Positions 23,200 to 35,860 of a DNA stretch of 64,000 bases are shown piece by piece (the first letter of the stretch is position 1; each line of letters starts with the position of its first letter). The DNA lies in assembly GCF_963662255.1 (NCBI RefSeq), contig NC_085049.1, forward strand, positions 29,792,142 through 29,856,141. The letters run 5' to 3'. The position numbers and the translations under genes were made by a program. This DNA comes from Cinclus cinclus. Its lineage: Eukaryota; Chordata; Aves; Passeriformes; Cinclidae. Below the pieces are notes generated by a model. It was given only the letters and a program-made list of their open reading frames with translations, was not told where the DNA came from and searched no databases.

Positions 23200-23480
23200 C
23201 CAGCCCCGGGAAAAATAACAATTAAGTCTCTGTTGTGTTTTAAATGCTTCCATAAAAATGCCAGGGATAGGGCTTGTGGGATTCTTTTTGGGGGTGTGGG
23301 GGGGCAATCTCAAATAGAGGTGCGCCTCTTAAATAGAGAGGTGAGTTTTGCTGGTGCTGATCAATTTTTCCCCACCAATTTCTCATTTGTCAAATCAGAT
23401 TAAAAATCATTAACGTGTAAATAGATTGAGAAGAGTTAATGCTTATTGGATTGGGATGCTGTGTGGAGGCCACCACAGAA
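23200..23480. promoter_or_regulatory. Candidate conserved non-coding element
   Basis: AT-rich unique sequence with closely packed cores: AACAATTAAG near 23217, CTCTTAAATAGAG near 23326, TTTGTCAAATCAGATTA near 23387 and ATCATTAACG near 23406. The mix of homeodomain and MEIS-like cores suggests a regulatory block. The evidence is motif density only. Confidence 0.3.
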
Positions 23481-23553
23481 AAAGTCCTGTGAAGCGATTA
23501 ATAGCTTATTCGGTGGCCAGGCTTGGGAGCAATGTAGCAAATTAGGCATAGGA

Positions 23554-23645
23554 ATACATAAAGAATAAGAAGGATAAAAATCAATATTGAACAGCTGAGG
23601 GATACATAAAGAATAAGAAGGATAAAAATCAATGTTGAACAGCTG
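23554..23645. repeat. Tandem duplication, period 48
   Basis: A 44-base unit beginning ATACATAAAGAATAAGAAGG at 23554 recurs at 23602 with a single difference in the aligned bases (CAATATTG against CAATGTTG). Such high identity implies a recent duplication or ongoing slippage, so copy number may vary between individuals. Confidence 0.93.
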
Positions 23646-25649
23646 TCTTTACTTCCTAGTCTCACAGTCCCATGTACTGAATGAAGCATAATGAAGATGT
23701 GATTAGTCATTTTATTACTATTGTAAAGGGTTTGAATAGTGGGACAGGCCTCAGGTTGGTTTTATAATCCTGAATGTAGTATTCCCCCCTTCACACGCTG
23801 TCACCTGAACCATTGCAGAGAGTCAGCAGCTTGCACAGAATAAATTAAAGAAGTAGTAGTAACTGAGGCTGTGCAGCAATGTAAAACCTAAAATACTCCA
23901 CTTAACAATGAGTGAAGAGTGGAATAAAGCTTTCGTTGTCCTCATCTAGGGGAGGACAGGAGGCAACAGGGGAAAAAATGAGTACAGAGGCTGCTGGAAT
24001 TGAAGGCTCTGAGAATGGAGGGAATTGCCTGGATCAGCAATACACAGAGTGCCTTACTGTGTGCTTACTGGTTGTTGGTTTGAAGTGTTGTGGTATCAGA
24101 TGGCTTTCTGACTGTGTGATTACTAGCAGACTCAAAACTGTAGGATATGCAGCCCTGGCTCAGAAGACAGATGATTCTTCTGATATACATCTGTAAGCCC
24201 TAACTTTTTCTTTTTAATAACCGAACTATTGTAGTCTCAACAGATCCATGATTGCAAAAATGTAAATTTCTGTATGTCTGATGAGGCTGGCTGTAAGGGG
24301 TGGATGTTGTCAACAAGCTGGCTGGTGCTGCTGCTGCTCCTGTCTCTTCAGGGATAATGGAATCTGGGAACAATTAAGAGACAGTGTAATCAGTTCCTGA
24401 GGGCAGGAGCATACCCTCTTGCTTTTCAGCATTCCCTTGGCTGACTCATGAACTCTGTTGATTGACTTGGGAAGCAAATGAATCCAGCTCTCTTCCACAA
24501 GGAAGAGTTATGGAGGCAAGGTGGTGAGAGGAATACATCAGATCTCAGGCAGCTTCTGCCCTCTGTGCTGTGAAATGTGTGGAATTTACAATGGTTACTT
24601 AGCTGCTAAGCAAGTGGAATTTTTTTTTCTTTGTTTTTGTCCTTAAGCCCTGTCCATCCTTTAAACTAAGGACCACAACAAGCTATAGCTGGGAAATGGT
24701 CACACATAAGCACAGAGTAGTCTTGGCAGCTTGCTAGAAAACAAACTGTAGTGAACTATAATTATACAAAAATATATGCAGCCATAAGATTGCAAGCACT
24801 TTGAATGGGCTTTGGTAAATGAAAGAAACAGTGTGTTTGAATTCCCATCTCCTTGGGCTCCCTCTGTTATTCAGCTGTTCCCAAACCAGCAGCTAAGAAC
24901 TTTAGGGTGCAGGTAGACATCTCTAATGCACTATGTTTCCACATTTCTTTCCACCCAGGAATCCTAAGAGTGTTTGTGGCTGGTTAATGAGCACAGCCAG
25001 GCAGGATCCTGGTCTCACAGGTGTGGCACAGAAGGGTGAGGTGACGTGCCACAAGCCTGCTGCATGACTGTGGGCAGTCTGCAACACAGACCAGATCCTC
25101 TGTCTTCCAGCCCTACATGTGTGGAACACAAAAGTGCTTAAAGCATGAAAGTGCTCAAAATGTTTCTTTTTTTCTTTAGTGTTACTTAGTTCTTCTGCCA
25201 AAGGTCGCTTCTTTTTCCATTTGATTTTAACTACTCTGTTTTGATGGTGGTGTGCTCTAGGTGGTTACTCATCTCCCAGGCACATGGGGAATAAAAGCTT
25301 GCAATACACCAAAGTGTGTGCAAGGCAGGGATGCACTGCATGAGCAGGACTTGCCCCTAAGCAGGTTTGGTTTATGGTATCTTACGTTCTAGGATGAGAA
25401 AAAGGCCAGTGGTAAAAAATACTCCCAGAGGCTGAGTGGGCTGGTGACAGGAGAAGCTGCTGAGGGAAGGAGAAGAGACAAGCACATGGAAAATAAGCTT
25501 CTGCTCCCTCAAAGACATGCATGCAGAATGATAGTGGGGTGGGTGTGGGGGCATGTAAGCAAGTAACATCCCAGAAGCTGGAAGAATAAAATGAAAAGGC
25601 AGCAGGATCAGCCCGCAGATGAAAGGCAGCCCCTTTAACATTTGCTCCC

Positions 25650-26360
25650 GGACTCCGGCAACTCTCAGCAGTTGGCTGGAGACTAAGCTGGACAGTCCTG
25701 TGGAGCTCCAACAAAGGGACGAAACAAACCCCCGTCCCCCGGGGCCCCCCTCCCCGACAACGCGTGAAACAACTTGATAAATGATTGCTCTGTCAGGGGA
25801 CGAGGGGATGGAGACGTCTGGGAGTGCAAGGGGAATGTATCTAATTCAGGCATGAGGAGAGCTCGGGGTGGGAGAGGGGAGCAGGCCAAGGGGCGGTGGG
25901 ATGGGAGTGCAAGGGTCCTCTGCTTTGGCAGCAAAATTAATAAATACGGCAGAGTGGGAAGGGGGGTGGCTCTCTGGAGAGGTTTCTGGGGAGCAGGCTG
26001 TCGGGGCTTGGGGGGCTCGGGTGAGTCCCCCTGGCTGTGCCCTGCCTCCAGCCCCCATGCTCACATTACCTCATTTACTGGGGATGGCAGGAAATACAAA
26101 CCTCCCCCCGCCACTCCCAGCCCAGTCCAGCCCGAGCTGCTGATAGCATTGAAAGCTGCAGAAACAGGAGCCCATGCCCTGGCTCTATTTAAGGGAACAT
26201 TAATTACCCTAAAACAAAAACAAGTGGAGTTCACAGCTGGGGCCCAACACTTCAGATTCCCCCTCCCTCTGTCCCTTCCTCTCTCCTTCCCCGCTGCTCC
26301 TCCAGTTTGTCCACACCAGCTATTTATACAGCCTCCTCTCCTAAATGACTGATATTGGGT
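25650..26360. promoter_or_regulatory. Candidate regulatory block with CArG/MEF2-like sites
   Basis: A locally G+C-richer island with purine runs, far from the promoter. CTATTTAAGG at 26184-26193 is one base from a CArG box. CTATTTATAC at 26320-26329 matches 9 of 10 positions of the MEF2 consensus. ATTAATTA lies between them at 26199-26206. The pairing resembles muscle-type enhancers, but the tissue is speculation. A long open frame here has no ATG start and no similarity. Confidence 0.33.
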
Positions 26361-28387
26361 CTGAGCACCCTTGGTGCCCAAAACTCTGCCGTCAGGGTTT
26401 GTAGGGACTGTGTACACATCTTGCAGGCAGAGATGGACCAAGGGCTGGATCCGTGCTGCCAGAGGAGTGGTGTGCCACCACCACCCACCAAAACCAGGCT
26501 GTGTATTTTATGGAAAGCTGTGGCAGCTGGAATAATGAGAAGTCCTGCATGGTCCGGATAGCTACCAACAGTAACCAGGTCTTGGGTGGCTTATCCTGGC
26601 AAGTATGGGAGGGAGCACTGGGGAAACTTCAGGGAGTCCTGCTGGAAGAAAATAAGGATTTGGTGGTGGTCGTAGTGTATTTTTCTCCCTCCCCCTGTGT
26701 GGGAATGGAGCAGAGAACTTAATTTAGAGCCCTCCCGAGCTGCTGGTTAATAGACGCTTGATCCAGGAGGCAGCTGCTGCCACCACTTGCAAGGTGACCC
26801 AGAGCCCTGTTCCAGCGTGTCCCAGGCCACTATGTCATGAGCACCAGTTGCCAGGAATAGAGAGTGCAGCAATGTGTATAAATAAATAAAATGGTGTTTG
26901 AGTGCACTTCTGTGATCAGCTGATGAAGAGGAAGGGCCTGGCTTCAGGAGAACTGAATGCTGGGCTTTGTTATTGTTTTGGTAGCTGTCACCCATCCAGA
27001 GAAGTTGGCCCCAAGCCTCACTCTTGGGGTACATCAGCAATAAATGGTAACAAAAATAGGTAAAACGTGAGGAGGAGAGTTCTGAAACATGTGGAGGGCA
27101 GTGCTTGCCAGCTGTCAGCTTCCTGTCCTCTCAGGAGAATTTGATCTCCCCGGGAACTGCCCTTCCCCTTCTCCTCTATACTCCTGCCCTAAGGTCTTTG
27201 AAGAACTTAGCAAGTGCCTTGGCACAGGGTAAGGTGATTTGCCTGCTGTGGAAGCCTTGTGTTCCTTTAGGCTGCTGACCCTCTGACTGTACACTAAAGG
27301 CTAAACCAGCTGAGTCTTCAAAACCCTCTAAGACCTCCTCTCATGTCTTCAGAAAATGACCAAATACCATCTCCAGTTGTGGTGTGAAAGCTGTGAGAGT
27401 AGCACCTGGAAGTGCTGTTGTGAGCAGCCCCTGCCAGAATCCAGCACCTGGAGCGTGTTACTGCAGGGTAGACACTGGCATTCATTTTGGGTTAAGTGAG
27501 ATGCTGTTCAACTCAGTTAAGCAGACCTATTTATAATGTGGAGTGCCCTGGTTCAGCAGAGATTAGGAGGAGAGGAGATAGGGAATTAGTCAGCCCTGTT
27601 AATGCTTTACCTGGCAGTAAGGAGAAATTGTGGATGGCCGTGCCTGCTTTCCTTTTGGCAATGCAAAGGCCAGCAGTCCTTTGGTTTGTTACAGAGCCCT
27701 GGTAACCCCCCCAGACTTCACTTTTGCAAAGCTGCACGTACAGTTTGCCAGAGTTGCCCTGTGTCAGAAAAACCCAGTGTGTTGAAAGACTTTGTGCTAT
27801 TTGGATTGTCAAGAAAGGAGGGAAGAGTAGAAAGAGGCTTCATAAAATATTATCTCTACAGTCCTTTTCTGTACTTGGGTTAATTTCTTGTGGACCTGAA
27901 ATGGTGAGAATAAATAGCCACTAAACCCACAATAAATAATTATGCAATCAAGGCAAAAAAAAAAAGTGTCCTTTATGATCACTTGCACTGGGTTGCAGCA
28001 CCTAAAGTGATGCAAGTGTAACACTGGATACTTTTCAGAATACAAGACCCTTTCTCCGAGTCTAGCAGGGAACAAATCCTGTCCTGAAACACTGGATTTT
28101 TGCAAGTTTATACAACAGTCAGGAACCTAGGCAGACATTGTTTTTCAACTTGGGGCAAGTTGCCAACTCGTTTAGACCATCCCACCATCATGGTGTAGGA
28201 CTCTACCTTTTTCCCCAGCACCCTTGTCTATTAATCTGGGCAGTAACCTCTGCAGAAGGCCAGAGGGGAGAGCTAAATGCAGTGGTTTCTTCTAAAGCCC
28301 TTACAGAACTACCAGAACTTGGAGTCTTACATAGTGATAGTTGGTTGATGGTTTTGGGGGAAGTCCTTTTGGTGTTTTCTTTTTCTT

Positions 28388-28730
28388 TAAGGAAGTAATT
28401 TCCTTCACAAAAGGGAAGCATTTTTTCATGCAAGACATAATTAAACTGGAATTCATTGCCACAGGATGTTGTGGATGCCAGAAGTTGAGATAGGTTCAAA
28501 AAGCAATTAAACAAATTCATGGAAGCTAAGTTCATCGAGGGCAATTAAGCACAAAGATACAATCTCTGGCACAGGAAGTATTAAGCCACAGCTTGCTGGA
28601 AGCTGGTAGGGGGGAAGCCTTATGGTATGCTTGCACCATTCTTACGCACCCGCCAAGCATTTGCTGCTAGACCCTGTCTGGGGCAGGATATTGGGCTTCC
28701 ATGCACCTTGGATATATTCATCTGTTGTGC
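28388..28730 (+). repeat. Ancient CR1-class LINE, 3' end, sense orientation
   Basis: The order is the one seen in old amniote CR1 3' ends. It begins with 'gaagtaatttccttcacaa', 'ggaattcattgccacaggat', 'gttgtggatgccagaagtt' and 'ttcaaaaagcaattaaaca'. It continues with 'aattcatggaagctaagtt', 'gctggaagctggtag' and 'ggggcaggatattgggctt'. It is too decayed to encode protein. The relative at 35215-35860 is in the opposite orientation. Confidence 0.82.
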
Positions 28731-31700
28731 TTTAGCCAAGACGTGAGGCATCCCAGTTTTGCTAAGGAAATGCTAACAGCATGTAGAGATGTGAGTGATC
28801 CTTTGGAGTCCCTTTCCTGTGTCTTTTTTTTGCCAGCAGAGAGCAGAATCAAGACCAGGTCTTATGGTGGTATAGAGACCTGAGCTCACAGGCAAGGGAG
28901 GGGGACAGTGGGGAAGGAAATGAAACCAGGCCGCCCCACCACTGTCCTGCTGGCACATGACGTGGTCTGCAGGGCTCTCATGGTGTGGTGTTCGTGGATG
29001 AGCTCCAGACACTTCATGTGCTTCCAGAAAATTTGTCTGCATGAGTCCTGTCTTCCAATAAGCTGCCCTTATCAGCCAACTGCTTCCTCTGGTGTGCCCA
29101 AAATGCGGGACCTTTGAAAATGGACTTGAAATGAGACCTCATACTTATTAACAGCATGTAAATATATAGAGTAATTCTTCATATGGAAGTTCACTTGACT
29201 TTTAGCCTTTTCTTTAATTTTAGGCTTCCTGCTTTTCTTGAGAAATTTAAGCACTGCTAATATGTTGTATTAAGTGGTGTCACTTAACATAGATAACACA
29301 TGATTATAACTTAGTTATTAGAAAACACCTGATTTATCTCAATTGTGCCTCTTAATTTACGCTGAGAACTGCAAAAGCAATAACCAGACCTCCTCAGGTC
29401 CTCTCTCCTGTTGGCAAGCCTGTAACTAACCTGTGCTGTGAAAGGATATGTGCGGGTGCCACAGGGACCAGAAGTAGTTTCTGTCTCCAGTTCACTGACA
29501 ATTCAGAGAAAGAAGTAGGCAGTGTATTAATTCATTGATGTAAAAAAATGCTGAAGGAGTATTACTCAAAAGTAGAAGAGCCTAGGGAGGGATTAAAAGT
29601 ATGGAAAAAGAAATTAAATCTGGGACTTTATGCTATCATATGTGGACATAAATAATATAAACCAGAGCTAGTTGTTGGGAACATTCTGGGCATAAGAACA
29701 AGTGTGCTATGTCTTGTGATTTTTAGCCAAAACCAGTATTTCATATTTTCTTGAACCTTCCATTCTTGAAGGTGCTTAGAGAACATGATCCAAGTCTATT
29801 CCCAGTTCAGAGAACCAAATTGCACCCAGTATTTATTATAATTTTAAAAACATTGTGAATTCAATGGGTCATGTTTATGTTGTTTTACAGAGTAAAGCAG
29901 ATCACTGGGCTGATCAAGAGAGGTTGCAAGCAAGTTTGATGTTTTTATTCTTAAATGTAGCCCCTGCCCTTTTGTATAACTTTGTTTCTGGATATCTTGG
30001 TACAAAAAAGATTTATAAAATTGCAGGGAAGTCACAGAGTATCAACCAGAATAACAGCATGAGAATGATCCTATTGGAAAGACACACTGAAAAGCCTGAA
30101 TATACTGGATACTTACCTGCATCTATAGGACAGAGACACCAAGAGAGACAAGGCAATTGGATGATTGAAATAATAGGGGGAAAGGAGAACAAATATTATT
30201 CTAAACATGAATAAGCTTTTCTAAGCAGGAATAGGAAGTTCTGCTCTTGAAACACTTAAATTAGATAAATACATTGTGTCTGTCAAAGAGTAGCTTCCAA
30301 GTAGTCCTGGATCAGAAATAGAATTTTGTGTGCCTTTTAGTGTCTCTGAATTTTATCCCCAACAAAGTGGATTGGAAAGCAGGAGATGGTTAGTATCATG
30401 AGTTCATCTCAGTAGCCAATACTAGGGTTATTTGAAAAAGTAGAATAGGTACACTGGATATGTGTATTCTTTTGGCAGATTCGGGCTAGGTACTGGACAA
30501 AGTACCTTGGGATTTATTGGAAAGTCTAAGAAGGAATTAGATAGCACAAGTACAGTGGTTCTGCTGTGCACATCAGTGCTCTGGAAGCCAGCCAGCTGTG
30601 CTCAGAGGCTGGATTTTGATGGAGGTGTTTTCCCTCAACAACAGGGAGAAAAGGTTGGCATCTCATTAAATACTGTTTTTTTACACCGATGGTGGACGGG
30701 TGTCAGGTTGGTAATCTCATGCCCATCTTTCTCTTTGCCTGAAGTGGGCCATGGTACATGACCTCCAGAGCAGAAGTTCAGCCCTCCTCCTCTTTAACAT
30801 CACAACAATGTCCACTCCAGGTTTGGTCTGTGCACACTGTACTTCAGCAACAGCTTTTCTGCTTTTCAGTCCTCACTCTAATCCAAATGGATAAGAGGGT
30901 GTTGGGAAGACATGCAAAACAAGTCTCCCCTTTGGTTTGGATGGAAGCATTGGTGATAGTAACTGCAGAGTTGATATTGGCTCCTACCGCTTTTCATAGA
31001 AGACTGAAAGTTTTAAAGATGAAAAGCTCTGTTTCTCAGCATATTTTTCTTGCTGTTCTTGTGGTGACTTAAAGCATCTTTTCCTTGAATGTAACTCACA
31101 CAATGAAGTCAAAATTGTGTCTTCCTGGTTTCCTTCCTCTTTCATTTTGAGCTACTTTCATGTACAAACCGTCCACCTCCTCAGAGGGAACCCTCTGAGC
31201 AGGTTCTGGATGAGGCCACTGCCTCAGCTTGTTCTCATTTCTAGTCCTGAGTCATGCCTAATATTAGATAGCTTGGAAGAAAGAGTAAAATCCTGCAAGT
31301 GGGAAAACTATGGAATTCTGGACTCCAATTGCTGACACTGTTGATGTTTTGTGGGTTTTAATCTTATTAGTATTATTGCTTCAGTAAATACCTTGCAGAG
31401 AAGAGTTCTGTGGTTTACTTTTGTAAGTGTGGGTGCAGCAATATTTTCTTTCATCACTTTTAAATCTATTGTCTTTTATTTAGTTGAACGACTCCTTGCT
31501 CCTGTCCTATTGGGAGAAAAAGAGGGTGGGAATGGAGAATAAGTGCATCCAGATGGCTTTCTCTGCCTGTTTTATGTTATCATATGCTGGGATTGTTTCA
31601 CCTCTTACTTACCTCCCCTTGAACGTAGCCCAGAAATTTGAAAATCATTAGCATTCCTATTCAGTAGACTTTTTAATGGACTATAGGCCATCCAAAGTCA

Positions 31701-31860
31701 TGCTAACAAGGGATCAGTGAGTCTTGAGTTTTGTAATGTGTGTGTTTTGTAACTATGTTCTTAGATGAGCATCTTTCTGGGGCTGTAAATTCGTGTCAGT
31801 TCCTTCTGGACTTATAAGTTTCTGAGGTTTTGTTTTGTTGCAAAGGCAAACGGGTTGAAC
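28731..31860. other. Intron 1 segment, no gene recognised
   Basis: About 3.1 kb of AT-rich intron. The part from 29560 to 30230 has a texture like decayed retroposon sequence, but I could not assign it. No open frame resembles a known protein. Confidence 0.5.
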
Positions 31861-32870
31861 ATGATGTCCGAGAGAAAAACTATGTTTTCCATATTATTCT
31901 TTATCTTGCTCTAATACAAAACTCCACATCTGGTTTGTGGTTTTGACGACTGGAAACTAAGCAGATGTTTTCCCTGTGCTATCCACAAGACCACTTAGAT
32001 CTTTCTCCAAATGGTTATAATTAATGTGAAACCCATCCATGTCTACTATTAGTTCAAACTCTCTTTGCCAATTTGCATAACCTTGCACTTGTGTGCAGTA
32101 ACATTTATTTGATGTAACTTGGGTGGATGCTTCAGATTCATACTATTTGTTCTTGCTGGTTTTATTTAATTTATACAGCAGTATCATCAACAATTTTTTC
32201 CCCCTATTGTGCATTGTATATGCCCCTTTCCAGATCATTCAATATATTAAATGTTGATCATAGTATCTACCCCTGGGACTTCCCCCATTAACCTTCTTGA
32301 AAACTGGCTATTTATTCATGCTGTTCATTTTTCCCAAATTAGCTTTAATCTATTGACGGATGTTTACCTCTCACCCCATGACTAGTTTCCCTAATAGACT
32401 GTGGTGATTAATATTACCAAAGGCTGTTTGAAAATTCAGATTAATTATATCTACTGATTTTTCTTTAACCACTGTCTTGGCACTCTTTATAGAAAATACG
32501 GATGTGTCCATTTTCCTTATGGAAATACCATGCTAATCTGGGCTTGCTGCATGGTATTAATCTAACTTTCATAACTACCCAGTTGAGCCATTTTACCAGG
32601 TACTAAACTAAGGTTTACAAGTGTCTGTAATTCCCAAGTTCACTGTTGCTTTTTATACACAAATCCACGGTATCACCTGCCCTGCAGCTTTGCCACTTCC
32701 TACTTAATTTTAATGATCAAGCTGCCAGCAAAATGCATAATGTGCCGCTTAGCTCTTAACATCGTTTGAAACTCGGGCGAGCGCTACCTGGGCCAGTTTG
32801 TTTCCAATTTAAATTAATTTTATGTGACTCCAGGCATCAGTGGCAGGCTGCCCTGAGTTTTTACAGCGCC
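31860..32870 (-). repeat. Long ancient CR1-class LINE relic, antisense
   Basis: About 1 kb is colinear with the reverse complement of an old amniote CR1 ORF2 3' region. The blocks in order include 'gcagatgttttccctgtgct', 'ccacttagatctttctcc', 'ttgcataaccttgcacttg', 'ccagatcattcaatatatta' and 'atctacccctgggacttc'. They continue with 'gaaaactggctatttattc', 'ctcaccccatgactag', 'accaaaggctgtttgaaaat', 'ttaattatatctactgattt' and 'gtctgtaattcccaag'. The order is kept over the whole length although the bases have diverged. It is non-coding now. Confidence 0.78.
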
Positions 32871-35214
32871 TGCTCTTGAACTGCTCGTTACCGGCGCCCG
32901 CCAAGGGCCCCTGCAGGGCTGTGCTCTTGATGCCTTCTATACCCTTCCTATACCTCTTCATTACCAACCTGTTTGGTGCAGCCAGCCCAGCCTCTTGCTC
33001 TGGAGATGTTCTTTGAAAAGCTCTTCCAAGTATCTTGACAACCCCTTACCCTCAGACTTCTGGGAAGCTTAACCAGCTCCATTAAAACTGGAGGTTTTAA
33101 CTTTTTAATTCAAACAAGCAAGCACTAGAGCATCATTTGAGTATGATTTTAGTGATTTTTGCCTTTTATATTAAAGTTGGATTATTTCTGGATTGTGCTG
33201 CGATCTGGAGGTTTACAGCCAAATTAAGTCTTTACATTCAAGTCAGTATTTTCTTCTGTACATGTCTGAGCAATTTATGGCTTTAATGAACATATGCTTG
33301 AATTTGTTTTAACGTTTTAAATTACAAAATCATAATTGTTTCTTCCTGTTTGCAGAATGAACTGTTTCTTTTGACCTGTATTAAAATGCTTTTGGTTAAA
33401 AAATTGACTTAAAAAATGCACTGCAACTTTTAAAAAATTGGTCTGAAGATGAAGTTTAGTATTCCATTGTCTTAAATGAGATGCTTTGCACCTAAACCTG
33501 ATTGACTGCAGTTAGCCAGCTGTTCTGGTTTGTTTCCAATCTTTAGGTTCTTGTGGCCCATCTCAGCACCTCCTACTCCCCTGAGCACTCAGATCTGTGA
33601 TCAGGCTGTGGGCAGGTGCTTGGCAGCAGCCAGGGACACTGTGAGATGGGCAGAGAAAGGCTGCAATGAAAGACTGCAAAATAGCACAGCAAAGAAAATT
33701 CAGCCGGATAATCAAGTTTAGGACTAAAAACCCTAAAACCTCCCTGTAACCTGGCCATGGGTGGTGCCCAGGACTGTGAGTAAGCACAGGGGTTGGTCAT
33801 TCAGGTAGAGAAGCTGGGCAGAATTGCTGTAAAGTTACCCTTGAAATTTCATCCAGAGTGAAGGGAATAAACAGAAATGAAGCGTGTACTCCTCGTCGCT
33901 CACAGATGGGCTCCACACATGTCAAGGCTCAATTTATCCTATCAGTAAGGTCTATTCTGGGCTCTTCTGTGTTTTCTGCCAGTTCAGTCTGGGAGTTGTT
34001 TTACACCTCTTGGCAAATATTTGGTTTGGGAGATTCTAAGTATAATTTAAGTGATTGATTAAAAGTCAGGGAAAGCTTCAGCTCTTAGTAGTTAGAGTAA
34101 TTTTAAATTTACCATTAGACAAGTTTTAAAGGTATTAGTATATCTTAAGCATTTAAGAGTAAAGCAGAGGATCCAAAAAGCTGTACTGCTGTTCTTGTAG
34201 AGCTAAGTATTGTTTCTTTATTTCTGAGTACTCGAGTGCATCTTGGATGTAGATGGATACTGCAGTACTTGGTACATTATACCAAATTACCCTGTTTATC
34301 TCCCCTTCTGTTAGTGTCAGGCTGATTCCTTCCTACAGTTTGCAGCATTGTCCTTCAGAGGCATTGCAAATTTGCCAGCTTCTTAAGCATACTTCCTGCA
34401 TCTTATATTTTGACTGGCTTAGAAACCAGCTCCCTTCACACCTTCTTGGGTTTAATTTCTCTGAGCTGATTTCCTGTGATGGAATCCTTTCCCCTGTCTC
34501 TGTGTTTTTATCTCACTCTGGGAGTGCTGGGCATTTGCTGTCCTAACTGTGCTTCTTCAGGCCCCACAGAGCCTGAAGAATTCAGGCTCATGGCTTTCCT
34601 GTGCATTAAGAAAATATTTTCTCGGTTTTGTGGAGCCATGAAGTGAAATGCCCACCATCATGAAGGAAGTCTGTGGCACAGCTGGGGGATGAACTCTGAT
34701 CTCCATGTGTCTGTCCAGTACCTTGGTTATGTGATCATCTCCACTGCCTAATCTCAGATGGATCTGTTGAAGTTGAACCAGCGGGTCAAACTGCATTTTT
34801 CATCTCTTTTCTCTCAACTCTCCTTATAGCTTGAGGCATGGGAGGAGAGTGGAGTTTTTACATGTTGGGAGTCTTCTACAATACCGTTCTTTTATTCCCT
34901 CTTTTTTGCCTCCCTTCTTGCATCTCAAATCATGTGAAATCAAGTCTCTGTTCCCTTCTACATCTGAAATGCAGCTTTCTGTATTCATGCACATACTTGC
35001 CATCAAAAGTTTAATCTGTCCTCCGTTTTAATGCTGTAACAAGAATTTATTATTTTTTTTAGGACCCTCACATTTTGCTTCCTCTATGACATTCAACTCT
35101 AGGCAACCAGTATTTTCTGTATTTAACATCTGAGTCACGTTCTTTCCTGATTTTAGTATACCAAACCTAATTCAGCATGGAATAGAAACCCTTTTCTGCC
35201 TTATACACAAAAAT
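32871..35214. other. Intron 1 segment, no gene
   Basis: Unique AT-rich intron with one possible MIR-like relic at 34640-34775. The short open frames near 33530-33800 on both strands overlap each other and are not convincing. Confidence 0.55.
34640..34775 (-). repeat. Possible MIR-like SINE relic
   Basis: 'gaagtctgtggcacagctgg', then 'gatgaactctgatctcc', then 'cagtaccttggttatgtgat' follow the reverse-complemented MIR core, in which a 'gcagagctgggaa' block leads to 'aacccaggtct' and 'ctctaaccactag'. Divergence is high, so the call is tentative. Confidence 0.45.
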
Positions 35215-35860
35215 GGATGTACAGGGTTAGATCAAAGGTCCCCCTAGCCCAGCATCCTGTCTCTTGTTATACAGCAGATGCCCAGGGAAGAGTGTCAGTT
35301 CAGGGCAATCAAGCAATGATACTTCCCTAGACTGTGCTACCAGTCTCTGGCTCATTTACAGCTCAAAAACTTCATTTTCTACTTAACAGCTGTTGATAGA
35401 TTTCCCCCCCGCCCTTCTGTTAACTTGCCTTTCTTCTGTGAACCCATGTACTCTTATAGCATCCATAATATTCCATGGCAAAGAGATAGAAGAGTTATTG
35501 CTTGTGCAAGGAAGTGTCTCCTTTTTCTTGTTTCTGTCCTGATAATTTAATTTGCTCTGTCCATTCATTTTTCAGAAGGGACTACAAGCACTCATTCATT
35601 CTCCATGCTGTTTCTGGCTTTTTATTGTTTTGCATAGTTGATTTTCCCTCAGAAGCTGTTTTATGCATTTAATCACTGTTGTTGTCCTCCTCCAGCTTTT
35701 TGGTTCTGTGTCTTCTTTTTCCCCAAATCTGTGGTCCAGAACTCTGTGCAGTGCTTGTGGTGTAGATTCACTCTGCATTCATATAGAGATGTATTGATAT
35801 TTTATGTTCCTTTCCTCAGCATTATATGCCTACTACTATTATTTAATTTTTGACAGCTTC
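35215..35860 (-). repeat. Ancient CR1-class LINE, 3' end, antisense
   Basis: The order is that of the reverse-complemented amniote CR1 3' end. The first blocks are 'gttagatcaaaggtcccc', 'ctagcccagcatcctgtctc' and 'cagcagatgcccagggaag'. Next come 'gaacccatgtactcttatag' and 'catccataatattccatggc'. The last blocks are 'ataatttaatttgctctgtc', 'gtccagaactctgtgcagtg', 'attcatatagagatgtatt' and 'ttatttaatttttgacagc'. After about 35860 the match is lost. It is a decayed, non-coding copy. Confidence 0.85.

Larger units (their letters stand above)
20457..28387. other. Intron 1 segment, no gene
   Basis: About 8 kb without a recognisable gene. It includes the tandem duplication at 23554-23645 and the candidate regulatory stretches at 23200-23480 and 25650-26360, listed separately. 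A 579-base open frame near 25774-26352 starts at TTG, lacks protein similarity and is not called. Confidence 0.55.

Noticed and set aside
25774..26352. 192-residue open frame in intron 1
   Set aside because: It starts at TTG rather than ATG, has low-complexity Gly/Pro content and no similarity I recognise, and lies in a GC-shifted block that explains its length.
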